In this document: positions 11,825 through 27,429 of the stretch, piece after piece
Layout: each line of letters opens with the position of its first letter
Numbering within the stretch: the stretch's first letter is position 1
Source: Dromaius novaehollandiae
Taxonomy: Eukaryota; Chordata; Aves; Casuariiformes; Dromaiidae
DNA: 64,000 nt
Assembly: GCF_036370855.1 (NCBI RefSeq)
Contig: NC_088098.1
Coordinates: 200,801,336-200,865,335 of the forward strand
Direction: 5' to 3'
Program-made: the position numbers and the translations under genes
Notes under the pieces: generated by a model
Database searches by the model: none
Told to the model about the DNA's origin: nothing
The model's input: only the letters and a program-made list of their open reading frames with translations

Positions 11825-13749
11825 AGGGAAAACAAAACAAAGCCAATTTCCTTGCCCAGCAACAACAAAGTAACCATTAGCATCTGATCATACGGGCTGG
11901 CAATGAGAATCAGCCATCATTCCTATCAAATGGCAATGTGAAAAAACACCATTCATTAGCAGGTATGTTTGCCACACTAACCTCAGCTGGTGGAGTAGCT
12001 CCTTGAGTTGGATGATACAATACTTGCCTAAAACGCTGGAGGCATGGATCCAAACTCAACAGCATTTTCCCATCGGACCAGGCAGGATTGGAAAGGGATA
12101 AAACTAGGTAATAGAAGCACTGTCCTGAAACCCCTGCATACTGGCACTGTCAAAGGAGTACAGAGCACTTGTGTCACCTCATTTCCTCAATTTAAATCAG
12201 TTAACAGCATTCTCTACCTGCTCAGGGCCTCATCCCATTGTGTGTCTGGGATTTTCCCAGACTAACAGCCACCCTGGGAAGTAGAGCAGAGCAGAGTGGG
12301 AATAACTGGACACTGTCTGTTAAAAACTGGACTATCACTATCTGCTGGGATTACTCTGAATGCCAGGAGAGGAGAAAAAAAAATCCCTTGGGATTACTTT
12401 TTCTCTGCTATATTTTTTAGATGTTAATATGCACAGTAGAGGGCTGCCTCTGCTATGATACAACACAAGGTGTTTCAAAGTTTGGATACGGCCACTCTGT
12501 TAAGGCACCTCCAAGTAATGGTCATTGATTTAATTGCTAAGCAAAGCCGCAGTTCCTGTACCTGACATTGCTCTGGATTCCTCCAACACACACACAGCAG
12601 CCACTCACACTTGCAATCTGCAAACAAAAACTGTCAGTGTTTCCCAAGGAGAAACTACACCAGCCACTTCTGAAACTCGTATTTGTCAGGGTTTAAGAGC
12701 TGACATTCCTCACAACTGTGTGGGTCACTCCCAAAAAAGGGGAAGGAGGGAGAAAATTAAGTGTTGTCTGTTCCTAACTGTCTACTAGATTAGGAGGATT
12801 AAAAATATATATATAAGCCTAAAAAAGTAGAAGCCAGATCTGTACTGCTGCAGGATTCCTTGTCGGGAGGCGAAGCTGTAAACGCAGCACGTTCAGTGCA
12901 GGGTGCCCGGTGCAAAACTGGGTTTGCTCCAGGACCAGCAGGAGGTCCAGGGACACCCTCCCTGGGAGGGCGATGGGCAAGTTACTGCACATCACCTCCC
13001 AGTCACAAAAAATGGTACTGGGTTTCAGGTTTTATGTCTCTGAGGGAGGGTTGCACTTGAAAATGAGGGGGGCTGAGGGGAGAGGAAAGCTTAGGCGTCG
13101 CTCTGTGCAGCCAGCCCACTCCAGCCTCCGGACAGCGGGACGCTCAGTGCTGCAGACGAGGGGCACAGGGCCATGGGGCCGGAGGGCGCTTGCAGGTTAC
13201 TTACGCCCAGCTGGAGGTGGCCACTTCTAAACAAAACAATATCCAGTCCTTGAGGAGAACAGGAGGGGTGGGAGAGGGGCACAGGTTCTGGCACAAGAGA
13301 GGAGACCACGGTGGGCTGTCGTCCTGCTCCAAGGGGACAGGGGTCCCACAGCACCCTCCGGACATGCCTCTCTCCCCGCACTGTTCACCCACGCCCCGAT
13401 CCACACCATACGATGGTGATGCGGGGTGCAGAGAGAAGCCCGGGAGAGTGTGATCGTCCCAGTCCTTGGGGTAACGATGTGAAGGGAAAAGGGACCCCTG
13501 CCCCCGGTCCTTTCCTCCAGATGGATGACTTGATATTTGCTAGCTGTGTGCAGCTGCTTCTCCAGTAAAAAGACACATCCTTTCCTTGCACAGTCAATGA
13601 GAAACGCAGTGTGATCTGTCATGCGCTTGGATCGTGGGCTTGTTCGTTCGTTTGAATTAGCAATGTTTTCTTCTTCTTCGGGGACTACAGTAATCACTCA
13701 GATATTTACAAATACCGACCAGCGCTTTCGCGAGGTCTCCCCCAAACCA
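11825..13749 (-). other. C11orf87: probable C11orf87 3' UTR
   Basis: Downstream of the stop codon on the minus strand there is no other gene. The sequence stays moderately GC-rich to about 12.85 kb and then becomes AT-rich. No AATAAA occurs on the minus strand until 11824-11819, which would give a 3' UTR of roughly 1.9 kb. The extent is an inference from poly(A)-signal position only; other signals such as one near 10931 could extend it. Confidence 0.35.
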
Positions 13750-15560
<1,811 letters not shown>

Positions 15561-18500
15561 CCACCCCCCATCTTTCCTCACACCGCTCCACGCTCCTCCT
15601 CCACACCCCCAGCTCACACCCCTGTACTTATCGCCCCCCCACGCAGAGACCTGCCACTACCCACTCCCAAAATACCGGTGCGCCCCAGCCCCCGCACCCA
15701 CACCCAGTCCCCCGTCCCCCCTCCGCAGTCGCCAAAGCGGCCGTGTGCCACGCAGCCAAATCCGCACGGCCATGCCTAGTGGCTCTCAGCTGTCCCAGGC
15801 ACCCTGGTGTCCAGCCTGCCCTCTACACCTGTTACGGCCCCAAATCCACGCTGCCTTGTTACCATGCCCTTCATGCCGGATTCCCACGTAGAGCCAGTGT
15901 GGATGTCCCTCCCGCCACGCACCCCATGCACACCTCCGTTTCTCATGAGGCAGATGTGACCCTTCAGTAGCTAAGAAGTGCCAAAGCTCTTCTACCAAAT
16001 TGTAACAGATACCTCAGGCATGTGGAATATTTGAAAAATCTTGCCATATCAAGGTGAGATGTATTATCTTTTTCAAGAACAAATGAGTATGAACTGCCCA
16101 TTAATATATTTATGCAACAAATCTGATCATTTCTAAACATTAGAGAGCTAAGGATTTGGGGGAAAAAAATACCTTCCAGTAGAGAGAGCGGGGCAGAAAT
16201 AATAATTACCTTTAGGACGGAGCTCTGCACATTTCCAAAAGGAACAAGATGATGTGGTTGCATATGACAACAGGGGAGAAGATTTGGTGGCTCAGGAGAT
16301 TCCTTCAGCTCTATGCTGTGTCCTCTGAAAACTAATCACAGCCACTGGGAGTCCAACTACTGTAAAGCCCTAAAGCAACTAACAGGACTTTAAGGAAAAT
16401 AGACTGTGTCAGTCTTCTCCTGTTCAAGCCACCTGCAAAGCATAGAAGAAAATCTGTGTAAGGGGAGCTCTGACGTGAGCTTAGAAAATCCTCCTTGAAG
16501 AACAAAGAACTGGTAGATCTGTTAACTCTGACAGCCAAGAACCTATCTCAAAGACAGGTAAAATCTGGTAAGGGATGCATTTAAGCAGTTTATTGTTTCC
16601 TGATTGATAGATTTCTTCCGTATTGCTTTTGTCTCACATAAACATACCATGATTTGTGAGATTTGGTCAGTCGCTGTTAACTCTGTCATTGCTCCTGAAG
16701 AAGACTTAAACTTGAGGGGCTGTACTAAGCTCAACCCAGATGGGATAGTCACAGTCATTTTCAAAGGGACTGCAACTTAACATTTCCTCTAAAATGAGAG
16801 GCATGTAGCTTCCCGTTTCTCCCTCCCCTCCTCAGAAAGGTAAGAAGGTCTGATGCTTTAGAGGGGTGCTACTCTAGAGGCTGCACAGAAGGAAAGAAGT
16901 TCAGTTAGTCCAGAGCTGAAACTCACCCCCTGCCCGCTATTGCCCAGTCTCTTTTCACGCGGCTCTCTGAAGTGCAAGTACCGGGGTCCTTCCCATCATT
17001 GCCCAAAATGCACCTTCCCGGTGCATCATCGCCCAAAACACACCTTCCCATGTGCAGACTGCCTTTCCTTGCACACGTGCACGCTCCCTCGCACGTACCA
17101 GCCACCTCCAAGGTGCACGTCTGAAGTCTGCATTCACCTACGCTCTCTGCTGGCTGCCTCGTGGGGAGAAAATGACAACCATAGATCAAAGCAGCAGAGC
17201 AATATTCTGGCCATTCCCTCTTTCCTCCAACTATGCTCTGCAGAACAGCAGCTGGGCTGTGTGACATGGCAGCCACTAAACACGGCCTGTGCCGCTGGAG
17301 AATACCTCATTTCTCTGATAATCAGCCCTGTGATATAAACCAACGGCACCGCACTTCCTGATCTGGCTCCGTTGAATCATTTAGCCTAAACTGACAATAC
17401 TAACACGGATGCCACCTAATCCCAAAGGCATGGGTGAACTTGTGAAGCAGTAGAATCTGAGGCCATTGTTCAGGAGTTACCAGATGATTAAAAACAGATA
17501 TTTTCAGAAAAAGCATAAGAATCACCTTTTGTTCAGAAAACTGCATTGCCAGATATAAAGATATCTTATGATGTTAGCCCAATTTATGGCAATACTAACC
17601 AAATTATGGAGTGAATAAACTTCAAAACCAAAGAGTTTACTAACTCAAGATGCAGTTATGACAAAAGTTAATAAATAGGACTATTTAGCTATTACACTAA
17701 AGTATTTAATGATCTCTTCAGGTTTTAAATGTCAGAAGAGGCAACACAAAGGTACTGAAAAAAATGCTTTAAATACATTTAAAATCTTTTGTGCATTCTT
17801 TTCACCTACCATCTTTTGCTATCTGACCATTTGCATTTTTTATGCCCCAGTCTGCATTTTTCTGTCTCTTCTGCCCCTATCCATACTTATCCACTTTCAC
17901 CCAGACCAGCTGGACTACAGCTATCCACAGAATACTTCATATATATTTTATGTATTACTTTCAAAATGGTACTCCTATTGGCTTTTAGGATTAGTGAATA
18001 ATGAAAAAACAAGGGTTTGTTTGTGTATTTATATGACAATTATTCTAAGTATAAGGTTTTTGCTAACTTATAGAGAGCGAAAGAAAGGTCCAGGGAATGG
18101 AGAAGGGCAGAAAGTATTGGGACTTCATCTTCATATTTAACTCTTTCCTTATCCTCTCAGCCCATCTTCGGTCTGCTTTCAGGTACAATTTTGGAATGTT
18201 TCTGACTCAGCTAAAAGAAATGAAAAGCAGAGATAGTTCTTGGCCTTGCTAGCAACTAATTTTACAATTTTTAATGTGTGAAGCAGTCAGAAGAGAAACA
18301 TTACAGAGAAAAGGGGAAATAACTGTACCATAATTATATATACCTTGGCATTCTGGTTCATACTGGCTGCCAGCCAACCAAGTATATGGATTCAAATACC
18401 CACAATCAAAATGCAGGGAGTTTCAGAAATCAGAGGAAAAATCTATCTTGTTATGGGCTAGTAGCTGTGCAATATTTGTTTCCTCTGATTAACTGATATA

Positions 18501-18924
18501 ATTAGATTTCAGTATAAAAATATAAACACTAATCCATCTCTAATATATAATGTGATCATGAAAAACCCTTCATTTATTTAGCATAAAAATAAAGGATATG
18601 ATATCTTCATGAGTGCCCTCTCTCAAGAATAAGATTGTTCATTAGTTACAGTGAGTTTCCCCATAGTATGTGCAGTTATGCCATTTATGGAGGTTTAGTT
18701 TCCTGCTCAAGAAGGATTGGCCGCTGTACATTAGAGGATATTATGTTTAAAGGATAGTTTTTATATTTTGCAACAGTGTTTGTACGCATTACAACCCTGA
18801 TAACTCCCAGTTTTCTCTGGGTTCACACTGGTAAGAAGCAAACTGCACACATATATACAAATCCCCCAAATGGACTTTCACACGTTGATTTTTAAAATCT
18901 GTTAATTAGAGTTATTGTTATTCA
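15561..18924. other. gene-free DNA behind the C11orf87 promoter
   Basis: C-rich sequence fades out by about 15.95 kb. The rest is AT-rich. A hydrophobic 143-codon open frame at 17709-18140 reflects T-rich DNA. No gene or repeat is recognised. Confidence 0.55.
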
Positions 18925-19045
18925 GATGCTAATTCTGCAACCCCTGTATTACATGGCCTCTTTTGACTGAGGCAGCAGTCTAACAAGATAACCTGTATGA
19001 GCAAAGACTGCTCATGTAAGCAAAGGTTTGATGGTTCAGGCCCTT
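18925..19045. repeat. ancient foldback (imperfect inverted-repeat) element
   Basis: The left arm (ctgcaacccctgtattacatg, about 18935-18955) and the right arm (ctcatgtaagcaaaggtttg, about 19011-19030) are imperfect reverse complements separated by about 55 bp. The arms resemble a widespread old amniote interspersed sequence with '...ctgcagcccttactcacatgag...' arms, from memory. The family name is not certain. Confidence 0.4.
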
Positions 19046-22000
19046 GGCTGTATAATGACTCTTCTTGAAAAAATTTATTGTGCCATCACTATTTAAATTT
19101 AGCAGTTGATTACATATAGAATAATGCATGATCCCTCTTGCACCAAGATTGATGTCATCATTTGCCAGACAGACTAAGTACCCGGTGAATGCCAATGACC
19201 CTCCTATTAATTTGCAGTCTCCCCATGGGATTAAGGCCATCTGTACAGAAGTCTTTTAAGTCCCAACAGACTCGCTCCCTACTATAGGTGAAGCCCAGTG
19301 ATTTAAGAATGGTCTGAAAGCCCAGTACCATGAATAGAATGAAATTTAAAAGGAAAATGTAATAGATTCGTATTTCATATGCACTGGTAGGTCAACTAAT
19401 ATCCTGCACATTGTAAACATGCATTTCACAAAAATACTGTAAGTGTCCTTGAGAGCTATTTGATTGGAAATGGTTTAACTACAGCTGAAGATGCTGCTTC
19501 CCAGGTTGCTCAGCTCAAAAGCAGATACTCTTCTTTTTTGTCTTTTCTTTTTTTAATTCCCTTTTAGAAGAGGGAAGTCTGGTTGATGTGGGCTCACAAT
19601 TACTTCATTCTCGAGAGATGTTTCCTTATGAAGCTTAAGAACAATTTTACATATACAATTTCTATTCTTGCTTTAAAAAAATATTCTCTTCTTGTTCTGG
19701 TAAAGGAGAAATCTACCACATGGGAAGGTGAGAAAAAAAATGAATGCAAGTGATACAGACTGAGGAAGGTTACTAAGCTTTTGCAGAATTCAGCAGGGTG
19801 TTAAATGGCACCAGGAGCAGAATTTGGGTTCAGACTACCTAGATTTTTTAGAAAAAACTAGACAGCATTGAGCATGCCTGAAGTTCTTCAGTTTAATTAT
19901 GACTTCTGAAAGTGCAACGTACATACATCTACTAATGAGTAGCTGATCTGAGTAAAATTAATACAAAGGAAGGAAAGAAAGGCAGGATTTTATCTGTAAC
20001 ATCATATTAAAAGTAGTATTAATTTTTTCATTAAACAATACATCTTAGAAAGGCAGCATCAGAGTCATGATCTTTCACATTTAATCTTTTAGTTCTTTTT
20101 AATAGTTTACAGAGTTTTCAGAGAATTCAGAGGTGCAGACTTTCATTATTTTTAAAAAATTGAGAATGTGGCTTGTGGATGGCAAAATTTAAACTGACAT
20201 TAGCAGCGGATATCACTGAAAAAGAAGAAAAAGTGTATTATTTAGCTAAAGTGGAAAGAGGTTTAAGCACAGTGATCTCTAATTTAAATGCAGTTTCATG
20301 TTAGGAGCCCCTCATCTGCTTCCCGTAATACAATTTGAATACTTTTTAGAGAGAATTCAATATATCATTCACTCCAGCTTTTAATATGGGAGAAAGAGCT
20401 CATTCAGTCAAATGTCATTTGTGACAGGGTCAGATCCAGCCCCAGAGGATGGTGGTTCTGTACAGCCTCAAGTCTACACCTGTATCACATGATCTAGGGC
20501 ACTTTCCCATCACACCAGCAGGTGCTAAACAGAGAGTTCCTCTGGATGGAGTTTTGTCTGGTTTAAACAGAGAAAAGAGAGAAAAAACCCACCTGCCATA
20601 GATTATCCCATAGACTAGGAAGAGACTGGTCCTGGCAGATGCCTGTAGGATCCATCTAGATATTTAGACAAACTGGAACAGTAAGAATGGGAGAGGGATA
20701 CACACCCTAACAGTCAATAATCTGATGGCTTTTGTCTCCACACAGGGCACTGGCAAAAGAGGCACTTGAATCTTTCATCTGCACGCTGGAGTTGTGCTCA
20801 GCAGTGCATCAGCTAGTCTGAGACAGGGGACTTTCTTGTTCATTCTGTGCACATCACAACTCTCCAACTCCCTGTAAGGTCTTGGCTCTGTTCCAGTGAG
20901 GAAATCTAAGAAAGGTGGAAAAGTGTAATGGATGACAAAGCCATTTACCTCCAGCTCTACCAGAAAAAATCCATGCTCAGTCAAATCCAGGCTCACTTCA
21001 CTATTCATCAATGAAGTACATAGCTCAAATTTTGCCCAGGGCCTTTTATAATCCTTTTTCTTCAACTACTATGTGAAGAAATAAGTTAGTAGTACTCATT
21101 ATCAATCTGTTCTGTTCTTATCTCCTGTGCCCTAAGCATTCAAGAGATCCCTGGTTTCATCTCTACTCACTCAGTCTCAGTAGAGTTAAAGAAATCCTGA
21201 TGCCAAGTGCTGGAAATACCTTTTTTCCATGTTGTTGCATAGTTTAAACCCATTGTGGACAATTCTGCTTTAGCCTGCTTCACTGTGCTTGTGGCTAGGA
21301 TGTTAACAAGTGACTATCTATCTTCTGCATGACTCCTCTTACAGAAGTTGTTATTCATTTTAGGAAGTCTACCTAATCATAAAGATAATTTCTACTAGAT
21401 TTACATCAGTTTGGCTTTTTTCTTCTAAAGGTGTAATTTCATAAATATAAAAAGTCTCTTTTTAATTGTTTTTAATTACTATTTTAATAGTGTTGTAGGG
21501 AGGAGGGAAGGAATATTTATTTTTAATGACAGTATCATCCCCAAACTTCTTAAGTTCAAAAAGTCTGTATGTTCATATCTTCTAAACTAAGATCAGAATT
21601 AAAGATTTTTAAGGTCTTATTCTGCAAAGTTTGATATCCTGTAGTCAAATCCAATCCAGGACACAAGCACCTGCCTGTAGGAAAAATTAAATCTAAAGAT
21701 GTCACTAATAGCCCATTGGATTGCATCAAACAACCTGGCACCTTTCAGGAACAGCCCCTCGTAGGCATTTCTTCCTCTCTTTCCCAAAAGCCCATATAGC
21801 AAATGGAACTGCCCCTGGCTACAGAGGGGACCCCTCCCATGACAAGAGGCCCTTCATCCTGTGATTGCTGATATAATCAACCATTAATGGAGAAAAAGCT
21901 CAAGGGTTTCACTTTGTTATTCCTGGCATTTACCTGACATGTAGGATGTGCTTGTGAATAATCCGCTTGCACAAAAATAACTGTTTCCTCTGGAAGTGCT

Positions 22001-23372
22001 TATTTTCCCGGTGATATCAATAAGAAAGCAGTTGTTTACTGTGTTTTCATTTTAAACTTGGCTTGCTTCACCACAGAGTATATTTGGCTTTGCTGGAGAA
22101 CCATGTAATCTCTTATTGCTGTACTCTCTGTTTTCCTCTCTCTGTCTCCTTCTGCTAAGTTTTGTTATACTCTTCACCATGCCATGTCTGAAATTAGACT
22201 GAAAACACTTTGGGAAAGGAACCAAATCATCTGATTTTTACCATGAGATGCTCTGAGAGAGCATAAAGCTCTCTCTAAAGTAAAGAACAACTGCAGCGAC
22301 AGTTGGAAATAAGGAGAAAATATCAATGCAATAAACACTCGACAAGAATGACCAGTTTTATTAAAGCCCTACAAGAACATATTTGGATACAAAAATGTCC
22401 TTGCATGACAGCAGAAGGCTGTTTAGCTATTTTGCACATACTCAAAAGAAATTACTGATACCATAACTTTTATCTGTATATTTAGATAAGAAGTGCCTGT
22501 AGCACATAGAATTGGGAGAAATCCTATGTATAGCCATGCTTTCATACTAGCTCTGTTTCCTATTTCTTCTGACCTTCATGGCTCAGAAATAAAAATTAGG
22601 TCTCTAAATCATGGCTTATTGGAGAAGATCAGGATATGATACAAATATTTTGCTTGCCTTGAAGGGCCTTGGAGTGTAATTTAGCTAACCCATCTCTCAC
22701 CATCTTTGTAGGTCACACTGGAATAACATCCATTCAAAAAAGAGAAGGTTGGAAAGGAAAGGGTAAGACTCAGTCTACAGAACAGAAAGTAAGAGAATAG
22801 GCAAAAACAAATATAAGAATTCGTTTTATAGAATAAAAAGAGCAGGTGGAACAAATGAGATACAGCATAGAAGTGACTATTGTAAATAGCCATTATTCAG
22901 AGAGCAAAATAGAACAGTGAGAAGAGAGATTACAAGAAACTTAACTTACATAACCAAAAATTATACAACATAAAAACATCATCTGTCATTTCAATTACAG
23001 GCCTATACAGACCTAATAGTAACTGCAGTTTCAGCTGCTCTGGTTAGGGAGATACGTGATAATCCTTATGAGAGTGCACACTTAAAAATTCTGTAAGCTG
23101 TGATAGCATGAAGAAAAATAGGAAATGCTATAGCAGTTTTATGTCATCTGCCACTTTCAGTGCTATGAAGTTCTTTCCAGCCTGTCATATTTACTCCACA
23201 AGTTTGAGAAGGAGTTGGACATTTACCACAAAGTGTGTGTTAAAGATAGAAATACTATACATCATAAACTCCCAGGGACAGGCACTAGGAGAACAGGATG
23301 TCTTTCTAATGAGGGAAAATGTAGAAACATAGATGAGATAGAATAAGAGGCTGCATTGCATTTAGTTTTTTC

Positions 23373-23374
<2 letters not shown>
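19046..23374. other. gene-free AT-rich DNA
   Basis: No coding signal was found. Only the weak MIR-like tail at 22.2 kb stands out, and 20.88-21.06 kb may hold an unrecognised old repeat. Confidence 0.55.
22170..22300 (+). mobile_element. possible MIR-like SINE tail
   Basis: The block 'ttagactgaaaacactttgggaaagga' near 22194 resembles the 'ttagactgtaagctctttgggaaaggga' segment found in some amniote MIR tails. The rest is not diagnostic. Confidence 0.28.

Positions 23375-23415
<41 letters not shown>
23375..23415. repeat. (GAAA)10 microsatellite
   Basis: Ten perfect GAAA copies begin at 23375. They lead directly into a longer purine-only tract. Confidence 0.93.
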
Positions 23416-23590
23416 CATGTGAGTGAGAAAGGAAATAGAAGGAAGGAGGGAGGGAGGGAAGGAGAGAAGAAAAAGGAAAGATAGATAGACTGAAAGGGAC
23501 AGGGCAAGGGAGAGGGAAAGAGGAAGAGGAAGAGGAAGAGGGAAAGGGAAAGGGAAAGGGAAAGGGAAAGGAGCGGGAGAAAAGGAGTCT
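23416..23590. repeat. polypurine tract with GGGA, GAGGAA and GGGAAA sub-arrays
   Basis: This is almost purely A and G on the plus strand. It contains (GGGA/GGAA)n near 23440, (GAGGAA)n near 23519-23538 and (GGGAAA)n near 23539-23572. The Leu/Pro/Phe-rich open frames read from the minus strand are repeat artefacts. Confidence 0.88.
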
Positions 23591-26359
23591 ACTGTAACTT
23601 CTGTAATAAAGCAGTTTGGAGACCTAGAGGTCTGGTTTATGAGCAAATAGATGGGTCATTAGAGAAGGATGAATTAAAATCAGCCTGTAAAGTGCCAGGA
23701 TGGCACAGAACGAATGTGGTGAATTGCAACCTTGTTAGTACAGAAAACTAAAGAGACAAATTGAATGACTGGAGTTTTTTTCTCTGTGGTTGTCAAATGT
23801 ATAAAGATTGTGTATGTGACTGCTATATTCACAACAGATAACAAAGAGAAGTCACTTTGAAAGTGATCTTGTCTGTTGAAAACATCAAACTTTTTTTATT
23901 TTGTAATCAGAGCAAGTAGAAGGTAGGAAAGGGGTTTTAGTATGTTTGTTTTGGAAATTATTTCTTTGGAGAGACAGACTTCTAAGGAAGCGTGGCTTTC
24001 TACAATGATTCACTGAGAACAGAATTTTGTAACTGTACATAACCAAGCCACTGGCAAAGGATATGATTTTTACAGTGTAGTTAAAGGAAAGATGAAAGTT
24101 TATGGTATGATGCAGATATCCAGAAACATGTTATTTAAAAGGCTGAGAGGAGGAGGGGAAAGAGAAGGAGAAGGAGAATCGATTATTTCCAAACACACTG
24201 AGAATATCACTATTTGACTTCACACAGAGCAGTGAGAAGCTTCAGAGTCACAACTCTCAAAGTCTCATATGTGTGCTGGTATAGTGTTGATGCATAAACA
24301 TGAGATACTAATAATTGAAAAGGAAATGATTAGAAGGAAATTGAGACAACTGCAGCAAAATATCAACTTTAAAAAGCTTCATCCTATTCACAAGTTGAAC
24401 GTCTAACAATCAGGAAGGTTTGGACCTTTTGAATCTAGCTGGGGCCAGATTCTTCAGCTGGCACAAGGCTGGGAATGGGCTACTGTGCAGAAGGAATAAG
24501 TGACTGAATTGCACAGCAGGGATGGAGAATATTCTTAAAAGCAGATTCTCACACTGGGCAACAGCAACCAGAGAATTTGGCAGGAAAATGAGGGCCACTA
24601 TTCATCAGAAAAGTAGGAAACAAGTCAGTATGGTAACACTTGGGACAGGTACCAAATACTTCTACAGAACTAAGAACAGGCAAAATGACTGCCAAAGCAA
24701 ACAGAGACTTTGACTCAGTAAAGGATTGAGCTTCTGAACTTTTAGATACTGAACTCCCTGAATAGGGTTCCAGAAGGCGGCATTAGCTACTAATACCGCT
24801 TATACAATGTCTAGAAAAACAAAGTGCCACAAAAGGACCGAAAAAGCCAAGCACATTGTACAAGAGACTTGGCAGGAAATACTATTCTTCAGGCTGGCTG
24901 TTCAGGAACCCACTTTGAAAGTAAACTTGGATTCTGCTTCCTGTTCAAAAGGCTGTTTATGTATTTTACATTAAATAGTCATGGGATGAAAAGTATAGAA
25001 ATTGTCCGAGGGGTCTGAAAATAAAACTGGGACACACTGCTTCTGCTTAAATGCCTTACTTAAGAGAAAACCGACTGAAGAAAAAGAGGTAGGAGATTAG
25101 AAAGCAGTTTGCAAGTTCATTAGCATCCAGACGTGGTTTACTGAGAAATGGGAGAAGTATGGTGTTCTGAGAGAAGAAGAGGTTGCTTGGAATCCCTTCT
25201 GGAGAGGTTTCCATTGACTCCGGTAGAAACCAGGGACAAGGACACAGGCTCAGGCATCCACACTGATTCTCTGTTTACACCCTCACAAGCAATGTGTCAT
25301 CACACTGCTGAGACAGAGGCTGTTCCCAGCAGATGATATGGACAAGGTGCTTTGGAGAGGAGGGGGAAGAAAGAGCTTGGCCGCAGAAGGCTGTTAGATG
25401 CTTTCTAGTATGAATCTAGCCTAACATGCTAGACATCCTTTGCTGGTAATGGCCTTGACTAGAGTCCTGGGCAATCAGGATGTCTTACACAGCGTCTTCC
25501 TGGTGGCTGTATTGTCCTTTATGGTAGGACCATGCTTTCACTGCTCAGGGCATCTTCAGTTTCTTATAGGACTGTACCTTGAGTTCTTCCGAGTGAGCAG
25601 TCATGACAATAGTTTTTCCTCTATTTCGTATGATGTTTGATGACAGAGGTACAAAGTAATGAGATGTTGGTAACAGGATACTCTGGAGCTAAGTTACCTG
25701 TGTTTAAGCTAATGAAATGATTAGATTGCCTTTTGAGATCAAAATGGTCCTGGAAAAGGATAAAATGAGGTTAACTTTCCAGTGCAGGCAGGTGATACTT
25801 TTATAAGTGTATTTCATCTGAACACATTTGTATATGTGTCACATCATCCAAAAATTGTTCTGAGTAAAAAAAAAATCAATTTGGCAAGCGACTTGAACCT
25901 AATTCAGTCAGCATTTACAGCATTTTCACATTTAAGAAAACCAAATTAATAACAGCTGAGGTACTGTCATTTAAAGGACAGCTACTTTACAAAAGTACAT
26001 TTCTCCATGGATTTCCATAATGATTTTTACTATGACTAGAATAGGACACAACCTAAATACCTAAATACCTCATTACTTGATAGACTAAGCTTCATTTGAG
26101 CTCTTCCAGTCTATTATGCAAATTAGATCATATTAAACAAAATTTATTGATATATATTTAATTAGCAGATGGAAACATCTCCTCCTGGCTACTTAAAGCC
26201 ATGCCAACAGCTGAAAAATATTGGGGTTTCAAGGGTATACAAATAAAAACCTGCAAATCAAAACAAGTCTGCTCATTTGTTGAGATTTTACACTGAACAC
26301 AGATTATATCACTTCAACCCACAAGTAACAATCATGTTAGTGAGTAATTAAAGCAAGGG
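23591..26359. other. gene-free AT-rich DNA
   Basis: No open frame beyond about 66 codons is present and I recognise no element. Confidence 0.55.
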
Positions 26360-26575
26360 ACAGAGTCAGGTCTACACTACTCTATTCCCAACTCAACTAC
26401 TGACTCACAGTGTGATTTTGCTCATTTACTACCTATAAAATGGAAAATGTGATAATGATAATGACAGGGATAATAATACCTACTTAAGAGAAGTACCAGG
26501 AGTCTTAATGTTTGGAGAGAACTCTGAGATAGAGCTGCTATATAAACACAAAGTATAATTAACAAGGGACTACAA
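26360..26575 (+). mobile_element. MIR-type SINE fossil (amniote MIR/CORE-SINE, plus strand)
   Basis: Recognisable MIR parts occur in order: 'cagagtcaggtctac' near 26361, 'actgactcacagtgtgattttgctca' in the core region, 'tataaaatgg' near 26434, 'ggataataatacctac' near 26468, and the amniote tail form 'gctatataaacacaaagt' near 26537. The core and tail agree well with the amniote MIR consensus as remembered. Confidence 0.72.
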
Positions 26576-27429
26576 GCTTGCACAATTTGTACATTCTCTG
26601 TGCTTTTAAAATTAAAAAGTGAACTCTGTACACCTGAGGATTGCAACTCTTCTGTTTTATGTGCTTATTTGGGGAATCATTATTTCACAGTTGCCATTAC
26701 AGCATACTGGACTCAGGCTTATAAAAAGACCTAACTATTTTCCAGTCATTAACCTGAGAAACTTTTAAGACAGTTCAGAATAATCTTGTCAGTGTGACTA
26801 CTGGCTAGGGCTTGTCTTGTTTTATTCTTGTCTTTGTAGATACATGTAACAATGCATTTATGCGAAAGGTGGGAGAACACGAGCATGTGAACAAGAAGAG
26901 GTTCAGTGCTTTACTAAAAGCTGAATTCCTGAGGCATGGATGAACTTGGAGGTTTTCTTTTATTATAAATCTGTAATTGACTATTTGAAAATGCTCAAAC
27001 ATAGCCCCAACCATCATTTTCCTGACCAACTTAGATGTCAAGTCAAAGAAAAATGGTATTTTTCTGTTGCATGTTGAAAGCCTTTGAAAATAATGAATTG
27101 CATTAGAATAGAAACCGTAGTTCTGCAAAGATAATATAAGCAACCAGAATTAGAACAATGACAAAAAAAGCAAAAGTACTGTTTATAGAGCTTTGGAGAC
27201 TACAGCACAATTTCGCTCCACAGAAGAGGTCAATAATATTACGAAGGCGCAAAGCTCACTTTATTTCATACAATCAGCTTCATTTTTTAATCAAATGAAA
27301 TCAATTAAAAAAGAACAGTCTGCAAGTAATTTTTGTGTGCAAACAAATGATTGGTGTAAAGGAACAGCAAAAACATTGATTGATTCATCTATCTAGCTAC
27401 CTTTCATTATTATTATTTATGTTACAGCA

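Noticed and set aside
17709..18140. 143-codon hydrophobic frame resembling a multi-pass membrane protein
   Set aside because: T-rich DNA naturally encodes Phe/Leu/Ile. No family motif, promoter or splice structure was seen.
23262..23646. Minus-strand frames rich in Leu, Ser, Pro and Phe
   Set aside because: They are translations of the GAAA and purine repeats.
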